Positions 57,264 through 64,000 of a DNA stretch of 64,000 nt are shown in pieces. The notes beneath the pieces were generated by a model. The model did not search any database and had not been told where the DNA came from. It worked only from the letters and a program-made list of their open reading frames with translations. Source of the stretch: Rhizobium sp. Leaf453 (GTDB lineage: Bacteria; Pseudomonadota; Alphaproteobacteria; Rhizobiales; Rhizobiaceae). The stretch's first letter is position 1, and each line of letters begins with the position of its first letter. The position numbers and the translations under genes were made by a program. The stretch covers positions 1 through 64,000 of the forward strand of contig NZ_LMRG01000026.1 in the NCBI RefSeq assembly GCF_001425605.1, read 5' to 3'.

Positions 57264-58910
57264 TCACTGGGGAATTTTCAGCCGGCTTTCGATCAGAAGC
57301 CCGCTTTCATCGAGGATCGGATGTGCAACGGAGACGATGTGCGCGTTGATCCGTTTCAAATCCCGCAAGATATCGAGATGGAGCGAACTGGTCTGCAGGC
57401 TGTCGGTGCGACCATCGCGCAACCGCTCCAGATGCCGCTCGGAGGACCGCTTCTCCATGTGGCGGACATCGACCTTCACCTCCATCAGGTGGCGCGCCAG
57501 ATCGGCATTGCGGGTGACGAAGATCGTCTGGGCGATGCGCAGGTTATCGATGGTCAAATTGAAGAGCGTCTGCAGTTCCTGGTAGCCGTCCTCTGAAAAC
57601 TTCAGGCCGTTGTCGATCTTCTTCTTCACCTGCTCCGTCAGCCCCTTCTCGATGATATCGCCAATATGCTCCAGATTGATCGCATAATCGATGATGACGA
57701 TCGAGCGCCGCCCGTTCTCGTCGCTCAGGCCGTTTCGCCCCAGACGCGAAAGATAGAGTTTCACCTCCTGCTGCAACTGATCGACCTGCTTCTCCAGCTT
57801 GCCGACACCTTTCAGCGGCGCGAGATCGTTGCGATTGAAGGCGGTCATGGTGGCGATCAACATGCCTTCGATCAGGTCGCCGACGCGCAGAACCTCCCGC
57901 GTGGCACCTGATAGTGCGATGACCGGTGTCGTGAGCGCCCGGTCATCAAGATACAGCGGGCCGCTCTCGTTTTTCGGCTCGTCAGGAATGAGACGGAGCA
58001 TAACGGCCGAGAGCAGCGAGGAAAACGGCCAGGCGAGAATGGCAAGCGCGATGTTGAACAGGAGATGGATATCGACGGGTAATTTTTCCGGCGGCAGGGA
58101 AAGCGTCTGCAGGAAATCGGCAACAAAACTTGCGGCAGGCAAGGCGATGAGGCAGCCGATCGTGCGCACGAGCAAATTTCCCGCAGTGACCCGCCGGGCG
58201 GAAGCGGGAGCCGACAAGGTCGCAATAACGGGCGGGATGGCACCGCCCAGATTGGCGCCGAGCACAAGGGCAATCGTCAAGCCGGACGACAGGATGCCTG
58301 ACACTGACAATGACAAGATCAGCACGACGACCGCGAGGCTTGACGAAGAAATGAAGGCCAGCACCGCCGCAAAGATCAGCGCCACCGGCCAAGCGCTATC
58401 GAGCATGGCGAGGAAGGCGCCAAGCGACGGGGATTGCCGCATTGGTTCCGTCGCGAGCCCAAGCAGGTGCAAGGAAAGAAGCATCAGACCGATCCCGACC
58501 AAGGCAGATCCTGCGCCTTGTTTCGCGCTCGACCGCCCTGCGCGGTGCAGGACGACGCCGGCAAGAATGAGCAGCGGTGAAAGCCAGTCGATGCCCGTCG
58601 CAACGATCCATGCGGTTACCGCAGTTCCAACATTGGCCCCCAGCAGAACGATCTGCGCCATGCGCGAGCGGACGAGACCTTTTTCAACGAAGGACGCAAT
58701 CATCAAAGCCGTTGCGGTCGAACTTTGCAAGGCGACGGTCGCCACGAAACCCGCGACGAAGGATCGGACCGGGCCGCTCGTACCCTGCGCCAGTCCCGTC
58801 CTGAGCTTGATGCCGAAAGCCCGCGTGGCGCCGTCCTTGACCTGCGACAGACCAAAGAGCAGCAGCGCGACTGCGCCGAACAGATTGATCATGACGATGA
58901 TGGATTCCAT
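57264..58910 (-). CDS. Na/Pi cotransporter with PhoU-like C-terminal domain
   Basis: The protein has 548 residues. Two repeats of the Na/Pi-cotransporter fold are visible, the first with VALQSSTATALMIASFVEKG and the second with SSSSLAVVVLILSLSVSGIL. Residues about 330-548 form a helical PhoU-like domain that in related proteins regulates transport. It probably moves phosphate with sodium across the inner membrane. A 372-bp gene-free region separates it from ppiD. Confidence 0.9.
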   Translation of the reverse strand: MESIIVMINLFGAVALLLFGLSQVKDGATRAFGIKLRTGLAQGTSGPVRSFVAGFVATVALQSSTATALMIASFVEKGLVRSRMAQIVLLGANVGTAVTAWIVATGIDWLSPLLILAGVVLHRAGRSSAKQGAGSALVGIGLMLLSLHLLGLATEPMRQSPSLGAFLAMLDSAWPVALIFAAVLAFISSSSLAVVVLILSLSVSGILSSGLTIALVLGANLGGAIPPVIATLSAPASARRVTAGNLLVRTIGCLIALPAASFVADFLQTLSLPPEKLPVDIHLLFNIALAILAWPFSSLLSAVMLRLIPDEPKNESGPLYLDDRALTTPVIALSGATREVLRVGDLIEGMLIATMTAFNRNDLAPLKGVGKLEKQVDQLQQEVKLYLSRLGRNGLSDENGRRSIVIIDYAINLEHIGDIIEKGLTEQVKKKIDNGLKFSEDGYQELQTLFNLTIDNLRIAQTIFVTRNADLARHLMEVKVDVRHMEKRSSERHLERLRDGRTDSLQTSSLHLDILRDLKRINAHIVSVAHPILDESGLLIESRLKIPQ

Positions 58911-59282
58911 GCAGCACTCCGGGATTCGCCCACGCCATCCGCGATCGAGTCGGCATATTCAGGCGGAACAAGACTAACATTCCAGAGGCGCAATCACGTA
59001 CGCCAAAACCATTTGTGACAGATATTTTTCAGTTGCCGGCTAACAATTCCGACATCGATAGGTCTCGCGACGTCAAGCGGTGGTCCGGGACAAGGGCATG
59101 AGCGATCCGACCAGGCGGCCCCAACCGGTGATTTCTGCCTGAAGCCTGTCCCGTTGCCGGAAGAAGGACAATTCTCGCGTTTTTTTGCGTGTCCAAACCC
59201 TTCAATTCCAGATCGGATTGCTCTATGCAACGAAACCGGTCGCCATTCGGCGGCGCTGAATTGCGACGAGGTATGCAGTCCC
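58911..59282. other. Gene-free stretch between Na/Pi gene and ppiD
   Basis: This 372-bp stretch must hold the divergent promoters of the two flanking genes. I found no convincing small gene, small RNA, strong dyad or sigma-factor motif in it. The frames that cross it are reverse-strand shadows of ppiD or lack a ribosome binding site. Confidence 0.5.
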
Positions 59283-61178
59283 ATGCTTGAATTCCTGAGA
59301 AGAGGCTCCCAGACCTGGGTTGTCAAAGGGTTGATGGTCCTTCTTGTTCTATCCTTCGGTGTCTGGGGTGTATCAACGTCGCTTGTTCCTGGCACGGCCG
59401 ATTCCGTCGTCACGGTTGGCGACATCAAGGTCTCGCCGAGCGATTTCCGTCTCGCTTACGAACGCCAGGTCGCCCAGCTTTCCCGTCAGTTCGGAACGCA
59501 GCTGACCCGCGAGCAGGCGAAGGCTTTCGGTGTCGAAGCGCAGGTCTATTCGCAGCTTGTTGCCGGTGCGACCCTCGACCAGCTCTCGGAAGACATGAAC
59601 CTCGGCCTGTCGCAGGACCGCCTCGCGACGCTGATCAGCGAAGATCCGGCCTTCAAGGGCGTGAACGGCCAATTCGACCGCATGACTTTCTCGAGCGTGC
59701 TGCGCAATGCCGGCCTGCGCGAACAGGATTATATCAACAATCGCAGCCAGGTCGCCGTTCGCTCGCAGATCGTCGAGGCGCTTTCTGATGGTTATACACC
59801 GCCGAAGGTTCTGGGCGACGCCTTGCGGCAGTATCGCAACCAGACGCGCACGATCGATTATCTGCTGCTCTCGAACGCCAATATCGATCCGGTGAAGGCG
59901 CCGGCCGACGAGGTGCTCAAGCCTTGGTTCGAAAGCCATAAGGCTGAATACCGCGCGCCGGAATTCCGCAAGATCAGCTATGTGAAGCTGGAACCATCCG
60001 ATATTGCCGATCCGGCATCGGTAACCGAGGAAGAAATTCGCGCCGATTACGACCGCCGCAAGGACACGTTCGGAACACCGGAAACGCGGACGGTCGAGCA
60101 GTTGACCTTCCCGTCGCGTGCCGAGGCCGATGCCGCCGCTGCAAAGCTGGCAGCCGGCACGAGCTTCGACGAACTCGTGACGGCGTCCGGCAAAACCGCA
60201 GCTGATGTTCTTCTCGGTGACTTCAACCGCAACCGCATGCCCGATCCGAAACTCGGCGCCGCTGCGTTTGCCGTTACCGCCGATGGCCAGACGACACCGG
60301 TCGTCGAAGGTGCATTCGGCCCCGTCATCCTGCGCGTGACAAACATCAAGCCCGAAACCGTCCGCAGTTACGACGATGTGAAGGAAGAATTGCGCAAGGA
60401 ACTCGCCCTTGCAAATGCCGCGAACGAAATCATGTCGATCCACGACAAATTCGAGGACGCGCGTGTATCCGGTTCCACCATGCAGGAAGCGGCAGATCAG
60501 ACCAACCTCAAGCTCGTGGTTCTCGGCGCTGTTGACGCCAGTGGCAACGATGCCCAGGGCGATCCCATCGAGGGCATTCCAGAAGCCAAGTCGCTGCTCC
60601 AGGAAGCGTTCAAGGCGGATGTCGGCGCGGAAACCCTGCCCGTCAATCTCGGCCGTGATGGTTATGTCTGGTTTGATGTCATCGAGGTAACGCCGGCGCG
60701 CGACCGCACGCTCGACGAAGCCCGTGAAAAGGCTGTCGCGGCATGGACTGCGGAGCAGCAGCGCACTGCCTTGGCCGCCAAGGCCGCCGAACTCAAGGCG
60801 CGCGTTGAGAAGGGCGAGACCCTCGCGACGATTGCCACGGAGCTGGGTATTGCTGTTGAGACCAAGAACGGCCTTCGTCGCGCATCGGATGATGCAGCCC
60901 TGAGCCCGGCCGCAGTTGCTGCCGCGTTCGGCGGAGCGAACGGCCTCGTCGCCAACGCGCCCGGCATTGGCGGCGAAGGCCAGATCCTGCTGAAGGTGAC
61001 CGAGGTCAATGACGATAACCCGGGCGACGCGCTCGACAACGACGATCGCCAGATCAACGCCATGGCGCAGGCCAGTGGCGATGACATTCTCGATCAGATG
61101 GTCAGCGAGTTGCAGAAGGGCTACGGTGTTGCGATCAACCAGCAACTCGCCGAACTCGCTCTGTCGCAGCAGCGGTAA
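59283..61178 (+). CDS. ppiD: Membrane-anchored periplasmic peptidyl-prolyl isomerase, PpiD/SurA type
   Basis: The protein has about 631 residues from ATG 59283, just before the membrane anchor (WVVKGLMVLLVLSFGVWGV); the frame to 59154 adds non-conserved residues. A SurA-like N-terminal domain (DFRLAYERQVAQLSRQFG) is followed by a degenerate parvulin domain near residues 240-370. PpiD assists folding of proteins leaving the Sec channel. It lies upstream of trpD, 18 nt away, the usual rhizobial order. Confidence 0.9.
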   Translation: MLEFLRRGSQTWVVKGLMVLLVLSFGVWGVSTSLVPGTADSVVTVGDIKVSPSDFRLAYERQVAQLSRQFGTQLTREQAKAFGVEAQVYSQLVAGATLDQLSEDMNLGLSQDRLATLISEDPAFKGVNGQFDRMTFSSVLRNAGLREQDYINNRSQVAVRSQIVEALSDGYTPPKVLGDALRQYRNQTRTIDYLLLSNANIDPVKAPADEVLKPWFESHKAEYRAPEFRKISYVKLEPSDIADPASVTEEEIRADYDRRKDTFGTPETRTVEQLTFPSRAEADAAAAKLAAGTSFDELVTASGKTAADVLLGDFNRNRMPDPKLGAAAFAVTADGQTTPVVEGAFGPVILRVTNIKPETVRSYDDVKEELRKELALANAANEIMSIHDKFEDARVSGSTMQEAADQTNLKLVVLGAVDASGNDAQGDPIEGIPEAKSLLQEAFKADVGAETLPVNLGRDGYVWFDVIEVTPARDRTLDEAREKAVAAWTAEQQRTALAAKAAELKARVEKGETLATIATELGIAVETKNGLRRASDDAALSPAAVAAAFGGANGLVANAPGIGGEGQILLKVTEVNDDNPGDALDNDDRQINAMAQASGDDILDQMVSELQKGYGVAINQQLAELALSQQR

Positions 61179-61196
61179 CGCAAGAGGAAGTGAAGC

Positions 61197-62210
61197 ATGC
61201 CTGACTTGAAGCCTTTCATCGCCAAGGCCGCAGCGGGTCAGGCGCTCAACCGCGACGACGCGCGCGCCGCCTTCGAGATCATCATGTCCGGCGAGGCAAC
61301 CCCCTCGCAGATTGGTGGCTTCCTGATGGCCCTGCGCGTGCGCGGCGAAACGGTGGATGAGATCGTCGGTGCGGTCGGCGCGATGCGGGCACGCATGCTG
61401 ACGGTCGAGGCGCCTGCAGACGCCATCGATATCGTCGGAACCGGCGGCGATGGCGCCGGCACTTACAATATCTCGACGCTTGCCGCCCTGATCGTCGCCG
61501 GCGCCGGCGTGCCGGTCGCCAAGCACGGCAACCGGGCGCTCAGCTCGAAATCCGGCACTGCGGACGCGCTCTCCTGCCTCGGCGTCAAGCTCGATATCGG
61601 TCCGGGTGCGATTTCCCGCTGCATCAGGGAAGCAGGCCTTGGCTTCATGTTTGCCCAGCAGCACCATTCGGCGATGCGCCATGTCGGCCCGACCCGTGTC
61701 GAGCTCGGCACACGGACGATCTTCAATCTGCTCGGGCCGCTGTCCAACCCGGCCGGCGTTACTCAACAACTCGTCGGCGTCTTTGCGCCGCAATGGGTCG
61801 TACCGGTCGCGGAGGTTCTGCGCGATCTGGGCTCGAAGAGCGTTTGGGTTGTGCATGGCGAAGGCCTGGACGAGATTACCACGACGGGCGTCACGCAAGT
61901 CGCGGCACTTGAGAATGGCGAAATTCGCAGCTTCGAACTGACGCCGGCCGATTTCGGCCTGGAAAAGGTTCTACTGGCTGACTTGAAGGGTGGAGACGGT
62001 GCGCACAATGCCGTGGCGCTCAAGGGTGTGCTGGAAGGCGACGCGACACCCTATCGCGATATCTCGCTCGCCAACGCGGCTGCCTCCTTGGTGATCGCCG
62101 GAAAGGCGGGCGACCTGAAGGAAGGCATGACGCTGGCACGTCAGTCACTCGAAAGCGGCGCCGCCCATGCGACGCTGGAACGGCTCGTGCGCGTCTCCAA
62201 CGCAGCGTAA
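61197..62210 (+). CDS. trpD: Anthranilate phosphoribosyltransferase
   Basis: The protein has 337 residues. TrpD joins anthranilate with PRPP, the second step of tryptophan synthesis. The PRPP-binding [14 protein letters not shown] block, [17 protein letters not shown] and [16 protein letters not shown] are all present. AGAGGAAG precedes the ATG. It lies between ppiD and trpC, probably one transcript. Confidence 0.97.
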   Translation: MPDLKPFIAKAAAGQALNRDDARAAFEIIMSGEATPSQIGGFLMALRVRGETVDEIVGAVGAMRARMLTVEAPADAIDIVGTGGDGAGTYNISTLAALIVAGAGVPVAKHGNRALSSKSGTADALSCLGVKLDIGPGAISRCIREAGLGFMFAQQHHSAMRHVGPTRVELGTRTIFNLLGPLSNPAGVTQQLVGVFAPQWVVPVAEVLRDLGSKSVWVVHGEGLDEITTTGVTQVAALENGEIRSFELTPADFGLEKVLLADLKGGDGAHNAVALKGVLEGDATPYRDISLANAAASLVIAGKAGDLKEGMTLARQSLESGAAHATLERLVRVSNAA

Positions 62211-62222
62211 GGAACAGGTTCG

Positions 62223-63038
62223 ATGGCCGACATTCTGCAGAAGATCGAGATATACAAGCGCGAGGAAATCGCAGCTGCCAAGGCCCGCGTCAGCCTCGCT
62301 GACCTGAAGGCCATGAGCACCGAGCAGGAAGCGCCACGCGGCTTCTTCAAGGCTCTGAAAGCAACGCAGTCGGAAGGGCGTTTTGGCCTGATCGCCGAGA
62401 TCAAGAAGGCAAGCCCGTCGAAAGGCCTCATCCGCCCGGATTTCGACCCGCCGGCGCTCGCCAAAGCCTATGAATCCGGTGGGGCGGCCTGCCTTTCGGT
62501 GCTGACCGATACGCCGAGCTTTCAAGGTGCGCCGGAATTTCTGACTGCAGCGCGCAATGCGTGCGCACTGCCGGCGCTGCGCAAGGATTTCATGTTCGAC
62601 ACCTATCAGGTGCACGAGGCCCGGGCATGGGGCGCCGATTGCATCCTGTTGATCATGGCTTCCCTGAACGACAGTGATGCGCAACGGCTCGAAGACGAGG
62701 CATTTTCGCTCGGCATGGACGTACTGATCGAGGTGCATGACGAAGAGGAACTGGAGCGCGGCCTCAAGCTCGCCTCGCCGCTCGTCGGCATCAACAACCG
62801 CAACCTTAAGACCTTCGAAGTCGATATCGCGCTTTCGGAGAGGCTGGCGCCACTGGTTCCTTCAGACCGGCTGCTGGTCGGAGAAAGCGGCATTTTCACC
62901 CATGCGGACTGCGCGCGTCTCGCAAAGACCGGAATCTCGACCTTCCTCGTCGGCGAAAGCCTGATGCGCAAGGACGATGTCACTGCAGCCACCCGCGCGC
63001 TCCTGACCGGCTCTGCCGACATTCTGGCTGCCGAGTGA
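62223..63038 (+). CDS. trpC: Indole-3-glycerol phosphate synthase
   Basis: The protein has 271 residues and is a TIM barrel without the TrpF fusion of enterobacteria. [29 protein letters not shown] and [14 protein letters not shown] hold the catalytic residues. It converts CdRP to indole-3-glycerol phosphate. Its stop overlaps the moaC start by one base (TGATG). Confidence 0.97.
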   Translation: MADILQKIEIYKREEIAAAKARVSLADLKAMSTEQEAPRGFFKALKATQSEGRFGLIAEIKKASPSKGLIRPDFDPPALAKAYESGGAACLSVLTDTPSFQGAPEFLTAARNACALPALRKDFMFDTYQVHEARAWGADCILLIMASLNDSDAQRLEDEAFSLGMDVLIEVHDEEELERGLKLASPLVGINNRNLKTFEVDIALSERLAPLVPSDRLLVGESGIFTHADCARLAKTGISTFLVGESLMRKDDVTAATRALLTGSADILAAE

Positions 63039-63535
63039 TGTCGAGCCCATCCCTCACCCATATCAACGCCAGCGGCGAAGCCCATATGGTCGATGTGGGT
63101 GACAAGGATGAAACGACGCGTGTCGCCGTGGCTGAGGGCCATGTCCGCATGCGGCCGGAAACGCTGGATCTCATCCTCAAGGGCAATGCCAAGAAGGGCG
63201 ATGTGATCGCGACAGCACGGCTTGCCGGCATCATGGCGGCCAAGCAGACCGCCAACCTCATTCCGCTCTGCCACCCGCTGATGCTGTCGAAAATTGCTGT
63301 CGACATCACCGCCGACGAGAGCCTGCCGGGCCTGCGCGTCCAGACCGTGGCCAAGCTGACCGGCCGCACCGGCGTCGAAATGGAAGCGCTGACAGCGGCG
63401 AGCGTTGCCTGCCTGACGATCTACGACATGGCGAAGGCGGCCGACCGGGAAATGGAAATCGGCGGTATCCGGCTGCTGCAAAAGTCCGGCGGACGTTCCG
63501 GTGACTATATTCATGGACAGGAGCAACAGGACTGA
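63038..63535 (+). CDS. moaC: Cyclic pyranopterin monophosphate synthase
   Basis: The protein has 165 residues from ATG 63038. MoaC makes cyclic pyranopterin in molybdenum cofactor synthesis. [12 protein letters not shown] and [22 protein letters not shown] contain the active-site His, Glu and Asp. It overlaps trpC and moeA by one base each, so the three are translationally coupled. Confidence 0.97.
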   Translation: MSSPSLTHINASGEAHMVDVGDKDETTRVAVAEGHVRMRPETLDLILKGNAKKGDVIATARLAGIMAAKQTANLIPLCHPLMLSKIAVDITADESLPGLRVQTVAKLTGRTGVEMEALTAASVACLTIYDMAKAADREMEIGGIRLLQKSGGRSGDYIHGQEQQD

Positions 63536-64000
63536 TGTCGCTTCTCCCCGTGGCCGACGCCCTTGCCAGACTTCTCGCGGCGGCAAAGCTGACCGAGAAA
63601 ATGGAAACCGTTGGGCTGCATGAGGGAATGGGCCGCGTCCTTGCAAAGGATCTGGCCGCCAACCTGACACATCCCGCCTTCGACAATTCCGCCATGGATG
63701 GTTATGCCGGTCGTCACGCGGATTTTGCGACGGTTGGCAGCGAACTTCGGGTGATCGGACAGTCAGCCGCAGGTCATGGCTTTACCGGCACAGTCGGACC
63801 CGGAGAGGTCGTACGGATTTTCACCGGCGCCCCCGTTCCAGCCGGCGCCGATACCGTCCTCATTCAGGAAGATGCCGAGACGCTCGGCGATGGCCGCATC
63901 CGGACGACGTTTGCGCCGGCCGAGGGCCGCCATATCCGTCGCAAGGGTCAGGATTTCAAAACCGGCGATAGCATCCTGCGGCGCGGCGATATGTTCGACG
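63535..64000 (+). CDS. moeA: Molybdopterin molybdenumtransferase (5' part, cut by window end)
   Basis: The first 155 codons are present. The protein starts [18 protein letters not shown] and shows HPAFDNSAMDGYAGRHAD and FTGAPVPAGADTVLIQED, conserved in MoeA, which inserts molybdate into adenylated molybdopterin. Its ATG overlaps the moaC stop (TGATG). In rhizobia lexA usually follows, but it lies outside the window. Confidence 0.95.
   Translation, partial: MSLLPVADALARLLAAAKLTEKMETVGLHEGMGRVLAKDLAANLTHPAFDNSAMDGYAGRHADFATVGSELRVIGQSAAGHGFTGTVGPGEVVRIFTGAPVPAGADTVLIQEDAETLGDGRIRTTFAPAEGRHIRRKGQDFKTGDSILRRGDMFD

Noticed and set aside
59373..61898. 841-codon open frame on the minus strand
   Set aside because: Antisense shadow of ppiD and trpD.

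Overview
The window is about 64 kb of high-GC alphaproteobacterial chromosome and looks like Rhizobiaceae (Rhizobium/Agrobacterium group). The support is a set of housekeeping genes in rhizobial order and style: ppi-queA-tgt with coaD, gyrA, marC and ssb|uvrA, then glnB-glnA, sdhE-mfd|recG, glmS/glmU and ppiD-trpD-trpC-moaC-moeA. Regulatory signals also fit. There is an alphaproteobacterial SOS box (GTTC-N7-GTTC), a sigma-54 -24/-12 element before glnB, a perfect EcfG/RpoE2-type general-stress promoter and an RpoH-type promoter before hspQ. I saw no rRNA, tRNA, CRISPR array or complete insertion sequence.

Region 1 (1-12.5 kb) is accessory. It starts with a gene tail duplicated as a 51-bp tandem repeat, followed by two tiny genes and a probable small RNA whose hairpin loop carries an anti-Shine-Dalgarno motif. 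An FAD/NAD(P)-binding protein is then divergent from an EbgR-like LacI-family regulator. The regulator heads a carbohydrate operon: binding protein, two permeases, a GH2 glycosidase, an ABC ATPase, and an unusual single-chain fusion of a Gfo/Idh/MocA oxidoreductase with an aldo/keto reductase. A dyad operator sits just upstream of the operon promoter.

Region 2 (12.5-25.7 kb) is mixed. A membrane protein ending in a [2Fe-2S] ferredoxin domain is translationally coupled to a MscS-type channel that seems to start at CTG; their promoter contains a perfect 18-bp palindrome. Next come a PuuB-like oxidase, a DUF4864 protein, the tgt/queA/ppi/ppi/coaD block, two unlisted small membrane proteins (40 and 46 aa) behind the EcfG promoter, and a four-gene operon of a probably exported FAD-linked oxidase with three membrane proteins of unknown function.

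Region 3 (25.8-64 kb) is mostly core: DNA topology and repair (gyrA, ssb, uvrA, mfd, recG), nitrogen control (glnB-glnA), NAD(P)HX repair, cell-envelope precursor synthesis (glmS, glmU), folding (hspQ, ppiD), tryptophan synthesis (trpD, trpC) and molybdenum cofactor synthesis (moaC, moeA, cut by the window end). Scattered among these are orphan binding proteins (TAXI type and peptide type), a membrane-anchored coiled-coil protein, an IalB-family protein, a multi-spanning GT-C-like membrane protein and a Na/Pi cotransporter with a PhoU-like tail.

The best candidates for something undescribed are the ferredoxin/MscS pair, the EcfG-controlled small membrane proteins, the anti-SD-loop small RNA, the oxidoreductase fusion, and the FAD oxidase/membrane protein operon.
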